This document shows, piece by piece, positions 22,701 through 35,900 of a stretch of 64,000 bases of DNA. The stretch lies in contig CM056729.1 of assembly GCA_029844215.1 (NCBI GenBank), positions 4,960,001 through 5,024,000 on the forward strand, in the 5' to 3' direction. How positions within the stretch are numbered: position 1 is the stretch's first letter; every line of letters begins with the position of its first letter. The translations under genes and the position numbers were made by a program. The stretch is from Przewalskia tangutica (taxonomy: Eukaryota > Streptophyta > Magnoliopsida > Solanales > Solanaceae). The notes beneath the pieces are model-generated. The model had not been told where the DNA came from. It saw only the letters and a list, made by a program, of their open reading frames with translations, and did not search any database.

Positions 22701-23969
22701 CAATACTAACTTGATACGATAAAGATCTGCTATCGCAATCTCCTAAGATAGAAATTCGTCCCTACTTGTCTTGTAGTTTCACGTCATAAATCTCATCCCT
22801 TTTAGGCTGTTCAGAAATGGTGTTTCGAGAGCTCAAAGGATTACAAAATAATAGAATTGCCACATGTAATAAATCCATTGAGCAAAAGTTGACCAAAGTT
22901 CATTGGAGGGAATCTCATCCCTGAACATGGGGGGTCGTTGAATAACACTGAGCTGTCCTCACTCTCTTGCTGACAAAGTCCTAAATTGTTTGGAAATTAC
23001 GTAGTTGAACTCTTTAAAAATTATATATTCCAAAGTAGTCCAACAAAAAAAAACAAGAACATGTCTACTTTATATTGTGAGTCAGCATATATCCAATTGT
23101 CCTATGTAAACCTGGATATTATAATATTTTACTTAACTACTTTAAAATAAGATTTTTTATAGGCTTAATACATTGATAACCCTTTAAATTTATGAGTAAA
23201 TTTCATTTAGATAGTCGAACGAATTACGACTTGGTCTAATTAAGCATCTGAATATATAAAAGGTGTTCTTATTAGATATTTTCGGTTCAAATTATAAAAA
23301 ACTTTAAATATATTCTCAAATGTCTATTAAGTAATTAAGTTAATCACATCAAAATATCTAACATCTTTAATTATACATCATATTCAATTAGAAAACGTTT
23401 GAAATTTTATAACTTATTGACAATTGATCTACATAATAGACACTTAAGAACACATATTTTTTTTATAGATTTCTCAGTTTCGGAACCTACTGCTTATGAT
23501 GTCAGGCGATTTGCCTTTTGAATTTTCGAGCTCGTCGTGCGTAACTTGCCTAGTGCAAGTTATCTCTTATGTGATTTGCGGGCTATTACATAGTCTGTTT
23601 AGCGTGTGGGCACAAAAATGGTCCTTGTCATTAAAAAAATGATTAAAGAGGTTATTAAGCTTTTTTTTATAGTATCTAAAACTTAAACAAATCACAAAAT
23701 TAAACTTTATAATAACAAGATTGATCATTTCTTGAAAAAAAAAAAGAGATCTTTTACCGTTTGGTCTTTACAACTCAACCATTTTGTCTGACCTTGACTT
23801 CTTTCTTGTTTGTTTCATCTCAATTACAATGCAATACAATCAATAAAATTCCCATTTCTATATTATTCTGATTCCCAAACCAAAGAATCCCATATCTTTT
23901 TTTTCCATTATTTTTCAAGATTACATTTTCTTTAAACACCCTTTGTATTTTTTACATGATTCTTGAAAA
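22701..23969 (+). other. Upstream region of the EDR2-like gene
   Basis: AT-rich and without a recognisable gene or element. The last 200-300 bases hold the likely promoter and 5' leader: runs of T and a CTATATTATTC string at 23858-23868. No TATA box can be assigned with confidence. Confidence 0.4.
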
Positions 23970-26900
23970 ATGGCTTCACAAATTTTCTCTAAGGTGAAAG
24001 GTGAAGGTGGGTCATCAGAAAGTGGTGGTTCTGAAAGTGGAGCTGATGAAAGAGGTGGAAATAATAATGATACTTTTGAGTATTTTGGTTGGGTTTATCA
24101 TTTGGGTGTTAATTCAATTGGACATGAGTATTGTCACCTTAGATTCTTGTATATCCGTGGAAAGTATATGGAAATGTATAAGAGAGATCCCCATGAAAAT
24201 CCTGGCACTGTAAGTTTGTTTCAGCTGTGTGATGTTTTTTGTTACTTTTCAATATGTGAATAGTTGTTTGTACCTTTGTACCATTTTTTAAATAATTGTG
24301 GTGTTCGAGCTAGCTTGTGCACACCTAGATCAATTCCGCGGGGTACCTGCTACAGCCTGCCGATAGAGGTATATGGTAACTTTGTTCACCAAAGGTTAGG
24401 ACTGATAGGAAGAAATTAAATCACGTAGTGTTTTTGTAATTTATGTTGCTGGGGCTCTTCAAAAATGTTGCTGGGGCTCTTCAAAAATGTTGCTGGGTTG
24501 TGTGTCGGATCCTCTAAAAGTAATTTATTTTTGGAGAATCTGGTAGGGGTGCGGCAACATTTTTGAAGAGTCTAAGCAATATAGGATTTGAACCGGAGAC
24601 CGCTAGGAAACACCCTTAAGTGTAGTTTGTAGTTTTGTACCATTTAAGTGGATTGAAATTGGAAGAATGAGATAGGAGTTAAATGATTTTTAATGAATGG
24701 CTAAAAAAGGGAAGTTTTTGAGCTGTGGGATGCTACCCCTTTGGATTATCTGGAATCTTTAAGTGTTTCTTGAGTTGGGTTTGCTTTAAATGGTGTGTAG
24801 AAAATTTAATACAACAACAATTGCACCTCAATCCCAAACAAGTTGGGTCATCTATAGAAAATTTAATGTATGCGGTATAAAAAAAATTGATAATTTCTTA
24901 GAATTGGTATTTATTAAACTAAGATTCATGTGGATGGTATCTAGGAGAGAGGGGGGGGGGGGGGTTCAAAGTTGTCATTTTTATGTTAAGAAGCAGATCA
25001 TATTGTACCTTCTCGAATCAGCAGACAACTGAATTGAGGTGAAGAAGGTGTTGATACATGTGGTATCTTAGCACACATAAGGATGAAATAAGAGGAGGCC
25101 GCTTGCATGGGTTAGTCATGTCTTACGTCGACCTAAGCATGTACCGATCCGTAGGTATGAAACCATGATGATTGAAGGTGTTGAAAAGGTACTAGGTAGG
25201 CATAAAATCACATGAAAGAGAGTTATCTTGAAAAACGACAATCTCTTGAAATCCATGCAGATTTAGTGATAAAACAGGGCACAACCGCAGAAAAAGATCA
25301 TATAGGTGATGCTGTTGGTATGTTTACTTTAGGTCCTATTTTCACTAGGAGTCTTTTTGTCTTGTTTATAGATTGTATGTTTGTAGAAAATTTAGAGAAC
25401 TCTAGTGCTAGAGTACCCAAATTTCTAAATATGTTTGTAAAAGGACAGCCCGATGCACAAAGCATCACGCGTCAGTAGGGTCCAGGGAAGGGCCGCATCC
25501 CAAGGGGAGGGGGTGATGTAGAAAGCCTACCCTAATGCAAGCATTAGTGCCTGCTTCCACGGCTCGAACCCGTAACCTATAGGTCACACGGAGACAAATT
25601 TATCGTTGCTCCAAGCTCCCCTTCTTTCTAAATATGTTAGTATTTACCATATTTGATCGAGATAGGTCTGATGGAGCGACATGGATAGTTTTGAGAAACT
25701 GGTACTATTGGAGCGGCGTGGATAGTGATGATTCACATAGCCAATCCCAACTAGCTTAGGCTGGAAACATAGTTTGTTGCAAATTCGTTAAGCTAGTTTT
25801 GTTGATATATGTGTTCATATGTTTTCTGGTGAGGTCAGATATACTCGGTAAAACATGAGAAGGAAGTGATATCTGCATTATATGTGGTATATGCTGATAA
25901 AGAACATGGGGTTTTCCATCGGATACAGAATGCTTGTGCTCTTTCCAGAGAATACCTAACACTTCTATTTATAGAAAAAAAGAAGTTAAATTCAGGATTC
26001 CTATTTGCAAAAGTTTGTAAGAATATCTATTTTTAAGGCAAAACCTTTATGTCTTTAAATTCATCTTCTTTCTGTTTCTTTGTATGTCCATAACTTGCTG
26101 GCCATCTTTGGTGGCAATGCTTCTAAAGTTTGCATACTCATCCCATTTCCTCACATTCGTTGTCAAGCTTGTATCGAACAATTGCTTCATAGAATACAAG
26201 TATTTTCAGTGTTTAATCACAAAAAGAAAAGGAGTACTTTAGTATCCGATGTATTTGCTGCAAAAAAGCGAAGGCCTTGATTTATGTTATTACATCCTTG
26301 TTGCAGAAACCAATAAGGAGGGGTGTTATAAATCACACACTTATGGTGGAGGAAATAGGTCGTCGAAGAGTTAACCGTGGGGTGAGATTCAAAACCATTA
26401 ACATTACATTGATTTTTCTGTCCCTTCAGCATAAATTTGGCCCTTATTTTAATTGGTGCATCATGTACTTTCAGATAAAATTTTCTTTGTACTATGCCCC
26501 AATGATATTTTCTTTTTCTTTTGTCCTTTCTAGGATCTCTATGTGTTGAGGTTTTACAATCGATTGGACGAGTCAAAAAGGGGAGAAGTAAGTGGGACTT
26601 CATTCTTATGCTTTGTTAAAAAAGCTGATGATGCCTATATTTCTTTTGTTAATAACGTACAGAAAGCACATAATATATTGGCATGCTCTCCGATTAACGA
26701 TGTCATCAACTAGGTGTATGAGATCTCATCTTTGAATTCAAAATGTTTCCGTCAACTCTTCTATACTAATTCTCTCTCAATTATTAGTTTCCTCATTGTG
26801 GAGTTAGCTAGTTTCGTGGGTTATTTCAAATTGAGAATGCTAATACTTGATGAAAATTTATTGCTGTAAGATTGCTTGTGCTTCGCCTGGTGATGTCAGG

Positions 26901-29900
26901 AAATGGATGGAAGCCTTTGATCGAGCAAAACAACAGGTAATGCATGATGGGTGTTTTTGACTTGATTTTCTTTTTTCCTTAATTCATGAATTTTGTTTTC
27001 AAGTCAGTGCAAGTAAAAGGTGTTAGTCCATTCGCCCTTAAGACTTTAATACTCTCCACAGTTCTAAACTTTTCTGTGCATAATTGTAATGTTATATTTT
27101 ATGACGATTTGGCTGATTTGAGCTTGAACTATTAGACTTGGCGATTTGATCTAATCTTAGACGGAACCAGCTGAGTTTCATCTTTGCAAAGTTTCATGCA
27201 CCACCCTTGCAAACGGCACATCACCTGAGTTGTAATGTAACAAAGACATTAATAAATTTTCCATATGAGATTAGATCAAATTCCCTGGACCCCGCACATA
27301 GCGGGAGCTTAGTGCATCGGGCTGCCCTTTTTATGAGATTAGATCAAATTTTCCAAGTCCTATTAATTGAAGGTTATACATGCAAGATGATAAAATAAAG
27401 AGAAGGGGAGTGCAAACAACAATTAAGAGGCACCACAATTTCTTTTTTCCTCTGTCCAAAGTTTCTTCTTCTAATATTTCTGTTAGTCAAAGTAGGTCAA
27501 TATTTTTTTATCAAGAAAATAAAGAAAGATTGAGCTACTTTGACTAGCACAACTACTGAAATCGACTTTTACTATTGTGGTTTATGAGATTAAAGGAAAG
27601 ATGTGATAATGAAGTACGAAAATAGAATGAGGAAAAGTAGTCATTTATTTACTACTTAAGAGTGCATAAGGAACAAGGACTCTAAATGGATTCTTCTTTT
27701 GGCAGCTTTTCCAGAAGCAGGTTGTTTTGAATGATATCTGAGGCATGAATAAGTTTGATCCCAAACTTCCATAAAATTATGCTCATGAAAAAATTTGGCG
27801 ATGTTATATTGATTTAACTGCCGTTTCTCATACTGGACTATTTCATTGCAGGCAGATTATGATCTTTCAAGAGGTCAAAGTGCAAGAGATAAACTGAAGT
27901 TAGAAAGCGAGTATGTCCAGACTGTCCTAATTGAAAAAAAATGATTCTTCTGAATTTAATAGGTTTATCCCAGTGAATAGCTGATCTCATTTTTATTTGA
28001 AGTGCCTCGTACTGTCGTACATCCCTCCCCGTTCTATTTTCTTCCTTCAGGTAAAAGAGGTAACAATCGGGAGAGTGATTAATAGAAGCCTTACTAATTT
28101 ATGATTAATAGGATTTGGATAGTGTTTGTATCCGTGTTACAATTTTCATCAACTCTTTGACTTGTTACTTGAGTCTATTGTGATGTTGCTTCTTATATGA
28201 TTGGTTCTTTCCCTTGCTATCTCGTTTAATAGTTTCTACATCTCATTTTGAATTAATTCTCTCTATCGAAGGATTAACCTTGCTGGACATCGACCTAGAG
28301 TACGGCGGTATGCACATGGCTTGAAGCAGCTGATAAGAATAGGGCAAGGTGAGGAGGGAGGAAACTGTTGATGGTACTCTGTGGAAATTATGATTTTTCC
28401 TCACCGATCAAAAAAAAATATTATCCCTCTAATTTGTTTGTCTTACTTTCTTTTTTAGTCTGTTTAAAAAATAATGCATCTTTCCTAATTTGGTAACTCT
28501 TCAATTTTAACATCCCACGTGGCATGTTTAAGACCACAAGATTCAAAAGTCTTCTTTACTTTCTTAAACTCCGTGTCAAGTCAAACGAAGACAAACAAAT
28601 TGAAACAGAGGGAGTATGATTTTGCCTCTTCCAGCATAGAATAGCTGCTTCATCATTTAATTAGTATTTTATTTTTATTTCCTTCCTGTAACAGAATAGA
28701 TTCCAAGCAGTATGGATGACATAGGTGATGTCAAAACAGATAAAAACTTTTATTTCTCTGGATACTGTGTGTATAACTGCATATACACACCTCTATGGGT
28801 GCATGTGCTGCTTTTCAATTGTAGATGACTTTTCTTTCCATCCAAATTAAGTGCCCTATCGTAATATTCATGTTTTATTTTGTTGCTTTATAAAACCTCG
28901 TTCTTTTACTATTTGTCAAATGTTGATGATGTCATCCACAACATAATCAACCATGTGTCCTTGATGTGTGAATCCAAACATTCAAAATAACAATAAATTT
29001 TCTAAAATGTTCTTTAATGCATAGGTCCGGAGAAACTTTTGCGCCAAGCCTCAAACTTAGGTGCCAACAGTGAATCAGATGTGTACTTTGAAGCAGATGG
29101 TGCAGATGTAATTGAAGCACATGAGTGGAAATGCGTTCGTACTCTTGATGGTATGTCTTTTCATCTTCTTCGATAACAATATGATATTTAGAAAAAGCTG
29201 TTGGATTAGAAGAGAAATAAACAAAATGATGCCGATGAAGAAAAAAAGAAAAAGAAAACAAAATAAATGGAGCTTAATATAAGTAATGAAGTAGGTCAGC
29301 AAGTTGATGCCTTCTCGTACCTCTGTAAGTCAAGGAAATCTAAACAAACAAAGGAGGTGGCAGGAAGATTGGCAGATGGATGGTACAATTTTTTTGGCCC
29401 AATAGTTGTTTAAACCTGAAGGATGAATAGCCTTCTACCAAAAAAGAAAAAGAACAAAAAAACCGGCTTTGAAATGAAATAAACATCCTGACCACCAATC
29501 AAACAGGGTATCAACAACTTGCCGAGCAGATAATTGCTTGAGAACCTGGTATAGTTTTCTGTTATTAAGACTCTAAGTACTGCAATGAATCCCCAAAAAG
29601 ATTATAATTCAGCAGTCAAATAGAGGAAATAAAAATGTACCTAGAATACACCTTAGCAGCAAAGTTTTAAGTACAGAAAAAGTCTAGGTGATCATGCCTG
29701 TTAGATCTTTACTTGAAGTTTATAGTTGGAATATATTTTGTTAAAACTTATCTTCTATGCCTCTAAAATATTGCCTTCCTCAAATGTTGTAATTCATTTT
29801 CTAATGTTGTTTCCCACCTTCTTTGTAGTGTAGGTGTTCGGATATTTGAAGATATGGCAAACAAAAAGGTATCTGCCATGTCACTAGATTTACTGTCGTG

Positions 29901-32900
29901 ATTGCATGTTTAATAATTGTTTATACTGTATTGGGATGTCTAGACTGCTGTTTATTGGTGCATATTAAGAGATATGATAAATCTTTAAGAACTTTAACCA
30001 AACTTATTATTTCCGGTAGACCCTCAACTCAAGAAAAATGGTTTTCAGAACAGAAAAAAACAAAAAAATGCAAGAGTAAAAAACTACTCCCTCCGTCCCA
30101 ATTTATGTGGCACCATTTGACTTGGCACGGAGTTTAAGAAAGAAGGGAAGACTTTTGAGATGTGTGGTCCAAAACAAATCTTATAATAAATGTGTGGTTG
30201 TAAATCATCTCATAAAGTAAAAATATTTCTAATTATAGAAAGGTGACATTCTTTTTTGGGACAGATCAAAAAGGAAATGGTGCTACATAAATTGGGTCAG
30301 AGGGAGTATGATATATGCTATTTTTTTTTATAATCGTGGTGTGCAGACCAACTTGGGTGCACCTCGACTAATTTCTGGGGTACTTGCTACCTCCCACCAA
30401 CACATGTATTGAGTAACTCAACTCTGTCTACCAATGCTTGGACAAATGGGAAGAAATCCCCTAATTTTTTTCCTCCGCTGGATTTGAACCTGAGACCTCA
30501 TGGTTCTCCACCCACTTCATTAACCATTAGGCCACACCCTAAACAATGAAACTACATACCTGCACGGCCTTCAGGATTGAAGAAACTGAGCTGTTAATAT
30601 ATTCTCTTATGACTTCTGTTTTCTAATTCCTTCCTCACTGATTCTCAGTTGATTATTGATTAATATGACATTTTGCTGATTAACGAGATTGAGAAAAGGG
30701 CAGAACTCAGTTTGATAGGATACTTAATGTAGCCCAAGCAAATTGCTTCTAAAATATAACAACATTATGGATAGTAGGTAGCAGGAGACTAAGATGAATT
30801 TCCGGAAGCTATTGATTTAATATCTTTTTTCACAAGGTAGCTAATGATTTAATATCAATTAAATGGAAGGTAGATATGAACTTTCTTTCTTTTGTCACCT
30901 ATCTCTTCATATCTTTTGCCAAGGCAAATTTTCAAGGATTCCACATTGTATGGGTTCTATTTTATTTATTCAATCAAAAACTTGTCTGGCATGCTCCTTT
31001 TTAAGTTCCTTCATATTATCCTAGGTTTTATTCGTACAATCAAAAACTTGTCTGGCATGCTCTTTTCTCTTTTGTGTAGACTGGTAAAGGAGTTCTTGTC
31101 AAGGCTGTTGGTGTGGTCGAAGCTAGTGCAGATACTGTCTTTGAAGTGCTTTTGAGTCTTGATCGACGTCGAAGATATGAGTATGTTCCTCTGAATGACA
31201 AAATATTTTGGGATTATATTGCAAAGATCTGCCTAATAGCCATCTTGCAGGTGGGATACGTTAACAGGGGACGTGGAGTTGTTAGAATCTTTGGATGGTC
31301 ACTGTGATGTTGTTTATGGGACACTCGACCTCAGAAAACTTTCTTGGTAAGTAGCAACTATTCATATTCGGCTTCTTAATAGCACTAAAAGCTAGTAGAG
31401 TTAATGAATCAGGTATGGTGCTGTACGATTATGCTTTGGCTATAGGAATTTGAAAATGTAAAGCTTAAAGTTAAAGAATGCAACTGTAAGTGGCAGAAAA
31501 GAATAGGAAAGAGAAAGAAGCAAAGAAAATGGAAGAATAACTATCGAAAAGAGTCCACAAGGGGATGAGAAAGAAGAATGGAAACAGGAGGCTGAAAAGC
31601 AAAAGATAACATTTGGATACGTAAGCTGAGATTGAGGAGAACACAAATGAGTGTAGCGAAAGAAAGAAACATGCAACATCAAACCTTATTTTCTGCCTTG
31701 ATATTATGGTGAATGTATTGTTTAAGATGTTTGTACATGCAATACCAAACCTTATTTTCTCGTTCTATTGTATATATAACCTTCTCTATAGTGTAATGTT
31801 ATCATTTTTTCGACTCTTTGATGTGGGTGATCCTTCTCTTTATGTTTGGAGGTCTTTCGAATTTGGTCTACTTGAATCTTCTTCTTCTTTTAATACATCA
31901 GAGGTTCTCTTTTGCAGGTGGCAGTCTAAAAGAGATTTTGTCTTTTCTCGGAGGTGGTTTCATGGTCAAGATGGAACATATAGTGAGGATCCTGGGCTTT
32001 CTGTCTATTAAATTCTTCTTTATTATGTCCAATTTCAGTTGACTTTAACTTTGCACCTAAAGAGATGATGTGTTTTCATCTCTTTTGTACATTCTACTTT
32101 CTATGCAGGTCATTTACTAGTTTCTTTTCCTTGAATAGGTGGCTAGAGTTCATCCTCCAATTTCTGGTTTCTTTCTTTGAGCTAGCTTTACTAATAGTCT
32201 CTTTGTTTTTTTTTGTTGGTAAAAAGTAAGATTAATGTGCCTGAATCGGTTCATTTGCTTAAATTTGCTGTCCCTGTTATTTTAAAACCTAATACACCTC
32301 AAAATATTGCAAGTATGGTGTGCTTATGCAAATTTTATAGAATTATAAGCAGAGAAATTGTGAAGGATTAGAGCTTGCATTATCCAAGAATCAGAACTTT
32401 CCTTTATCTATGTTTGAGTACACTTGCAATATGTATGTTTGAGTACACTTCCAGCCATATCATGTGTTGTTTAGCCTGTTTGTTTCTATAATGATTTCAT
32501 TTTTTTATTTTTATTTTTTATTATTATGCTTCCGTTGACAGATATTTTTCTAAATTTGGTGCAGCAATCTTGCATTTTCCAACTGAATACAAGAAGCGGC
32601 CTCCAAAAAGTGGATATCGACGTATAAAAATGATCGGTAAGAATCTCCACATCATAAAAGATCTACTACTGGAAGATTTATCAGAAAAAAGATATAGCAT
32701 CTGAAGATCCGTTGTGTAACGACCTTCGCTTGTTACTAGTATGGTTAGGATGTAGGCTTGAATCAGGGATTGCTATCACCTTGTCCATGCTAATTTCCTA
32801 CTCGTGTTGCTGCTTTGAGAGGATGGGTAGAATACAAGTTAGTGTTATGGAGTTGGTAAACATATTAGAGATTTCAGTTACCTAACGAACACTACTTTGG

Positions 32901-35900
32901 TGCCTGAAATTCTCAACCACTGGTTCAAGAGACTGAACTTGAGCTGTCAGTAGGTATTTTATAAAGACCTTTGTTGAAGAGTCTCATATCGGATGAAAAT
33001 AGGGATGGGTGATCTCCTTATATGGGCTTGGACAATCCTCCCTTCATGAGCTAGCTTTTGGGGTCGAGTTAGGCCCAAGATTCATTCTTTAAATGGTATC
33101 AGAGTCAGACATATCCCAATTCATGATTTACCAATATTGGGCCCCCATATTAAATTGTCCACGCTCTATGTGTACAACCCTGGGCGTGAGGTAGGGTGTT
33201 GAAGAGTCCCACATCAGATGAAAAAAGGGATGGGTGGTCTCCTTAAATGGACTTGGGCAATCCTCCCCTCCCGTGGCAAATTTAAGTGCAAAATTGGGTC
33301 ACGTGAACCCATGGTCACCCGACTAAACTCGATATATTATGTGTATAAATTTTAAACAACAACACAACAACAACATACCCAGTGAAATCCCACAACGTGG
33401 GTCTGGGGAGGGTAGAGTGTACACAGACCTTACCTCCACCTTGATAGGTAGGCGGCTTCCAGGAAACCTACCAAGACAGAGCGACGCACAGCAAAGCAGA
33501 GCAAAGTAAAGCAAGAAAAACGGACATACTCAGACGAGAACGGGAAATTAAAGCATTATGGACATACAAATAATACAATCAAATACGACATGGTAGCGCA
33601 TTCTAGCAACATGAAGCAGTAGTTAGCTCAGCTAAATAAGATAAACAAACTACACTAAAACACACATAGTAGCATGAATTAAACTACCAGGCACTACAAG
33701 GAACTATAAAGCACTAATGCGCCTATAAGTATGCTATGTTAATCGGGTCTACAGTTATAACACTACCCTATCATTTAGTAGGCGTAAGTAGGTCTACGCA
33801 CGACTTTCTACTACCCTTCTATCCTAATCTGTGCCCTCCACAACCCCCTATCTAAGGTCATGTCCTCAGTAAGTTGCACATGTGTCATATCCCGTCTAAT
33901 CACCTCTCCCCAATACTTCTTCGGCCTACCTCTGCCCCTCCTGAACCCATCCATAGCTAACCTCTCACACCTCCGCACCGGGGCTTCCGTGTCTCTCCTC
34001 TGCACATGCCCGAACCACCTTAACCTTGCTTCCCGCATCTTATCCTCTATCGAGGTCACTCCCACTTTATTTCGGATATCCTCATTTCTAATCATATCCC
34101 TTCTTGTATACCCACACATCTATCTCAAAGATCCTCATCTCATGACTCTCATTTTTGTATGTGCGAAGTCTTGACTGGCCAACACTCTGCCCCATACAAC
34201 ATAGTCGATCTAACCACCGCCCTATATAACTTGCCCTTAAGTTTGGTGACACATTTTTGTCGCCCAAGACTCCAGATGCGAGCCTCCATTTCATCCACCA
34301 TGCTCCAATACGATGTGTGACATCGTCATCAATCTCTCTATTCCCTTGGATAATAGAGCCTAGGTACTTAAAACTCTCTTTCTTTGGAATGACCTGTGTC
34401 AAGCCTCACCTCCACGTCTATCTCAAAGTCTCTCCCATTGCTGAACTTGCACTCCAAATATTTTGTCTTGGTCCTACTCAACCTGAACCCTTTAGGCTTC
34501 AGAGTCTGTCTTCATACCTCCATTTTATCGTTCACTCCGCTGCGAGTCTCATCAATCAGGACTATGTCATCTGCAAATAACATACACCATGACACCTCTC
34601 CTTGAATTTGTCGCGTTAGTCCGTCCATCACCAAGGCAAATAGGAAAGGACTAAGAGCTGATTCTTGGTGCAACCCCATCGTTACCGGAAAGTGCTCCGA
34701 GTCCCCTCCTACTGACCGTACCCTAGTCTTGGCTCTAGCATACATATCCTTGATCGCCCTAGTGTACGCCACAGGTACACCTCTAACCTCCAAACTTCTC
34801 CATAAAACTTTCCTAGGTACTTTGTCGTATGCCTTCTCGAGGTCGATGAAAACTATATGTAAATTCTTCTTCCTCTCCCTATACTGCTCTACCAACCTCC
34901 TAATAAGATGAATAGCTTCAGTAGTCGAGCGCCCCGGCATGAATCCAAATTGGTTTTTGGAAATTGACACATCTCTCCTCACCCTTATCTCCACAACCCT
35001 TTCTCAAATTTTCATAGTATGACTCATCAGATTGATACCCCTATAGTTGTTGCAACTCTGGATATCACCTTTGTTTTTGTACAAAGGAATCATTGTACTC
35101 CACCTCTATTCTTCGGGCATTTTTGTCGTCTTAAAATGACGTTAAATAACTCAGTCAACCACTCCAAACCTGCCCTGCCCTGCCTGCGTTCTTCCAAAAT
35201 TCAACTGAGATCTCATCAGGCCCAGTCGCTCGTCCCCTACGCATCATGCGAACAACACTCTTAACTTCTCAACCTTTATTCTTCTACAATACCCAAAATC
35301 CCGGTGCCTACTAGAATGCTCCAGATCACCCAGCATAATGTCCCCGTCTCCTTTTTCATTCAATAGTTTAGAATAGTAAGACTGCCACCTCTGCTTAATG
35401 TGTGTATAAATTTTAAAATATGTCTAATATTATCTGAAGGAACCCATGGTCAAAAGAGACTGAGTGGTGCATTGGTTAAGGTGTTGGGTTTAATTCTTGA
35501 AGGTGGAGGGATTGAACCCAACTTGCTCCACTATAATTTTTTTTTTTTTTAATCTTTATCTTAAAAGCAATGGTGCATCCATCCTCTTGAAATCCTGGAT
35601 TCGCCTCTGCTCCCGTCATGAGCTAGCTTTTGGGGTTGAGTTAGACCCAAGATCCATTCTTTTCAACCTTACATTTGGTATTTGACATGGCTCGCACTGA
35701 AGTCTATTGTGGAAGATAACTGGTCCAAATGCATAAGCCTTTGGAATATGTTTTGTGTATCTGGAAATATTAATAATCTGGGTGTTTGTCGTAAACATCC
35801 GGTTAATCCCAATTCAATGCAGCTCAGCTAGTTTTTTGTGGTCTGGAATTTCATCTCCTTTGACTACTTTGGATTCCTTTCTCTTTGGTTATGTTTTTCT

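Larger units (their letters stand above)
24072..27910 (+). other. PH-domain exons of the EDR2-like gene (exons 1-5)
   Basis: From F-E-Y-F-G-W-V-Y-H-L-G through R-F-L-Y-I-R-G-K-Y and L-Y-V-L-R-F-Y-N-R to the W-M-E-A-F-D-R-A-K-Q-Q helix. The conserved Trp near the PH C-terminal helix is present (K-W-M-E-A-F). PH domains of this family bind phosphoinositides at membranes. Confidence 0.8.
33275..35609. mobile_element. Second-level insertion inside TRIM LTR 2
   Basis: CTCCCGT occurs at 33268-33274 and 35610-35616 exactly where the TRIM LTR is interrupted. The insert's own ends are GGCAAATTTAAGTGC and GATTCGCCTCTG. It contains a T-rich run and a tRNA-like stretch near 35455-35556, and is itself split by the RTE LINE. 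Family unknown. Confidence 0.65.
32972..35665 (+). mobile_element. TRIM (miniature LTR retrotransposon) in intron 12, carrying nested insertions
   Basis: LTR 1 is 32972-33093 (TGTTGAAGAGTCTC...), followed at 33094 by primer site TGGTATCAGAG and a ~100-bp interior. LTR 2 starts at 33197, breaks at 33274 and resumes at 35617-35665. The target duplication ACCTT is at 32967-32971 and 35666-35670. It has no coding capacity. Confidence 0.85.

Noticed and set aside
35455..35556. A tRNA gene
   Set aside because: Only A- and B-box-like strings with a T run are present; no cloverleaf or anticodon arm can be drawn.
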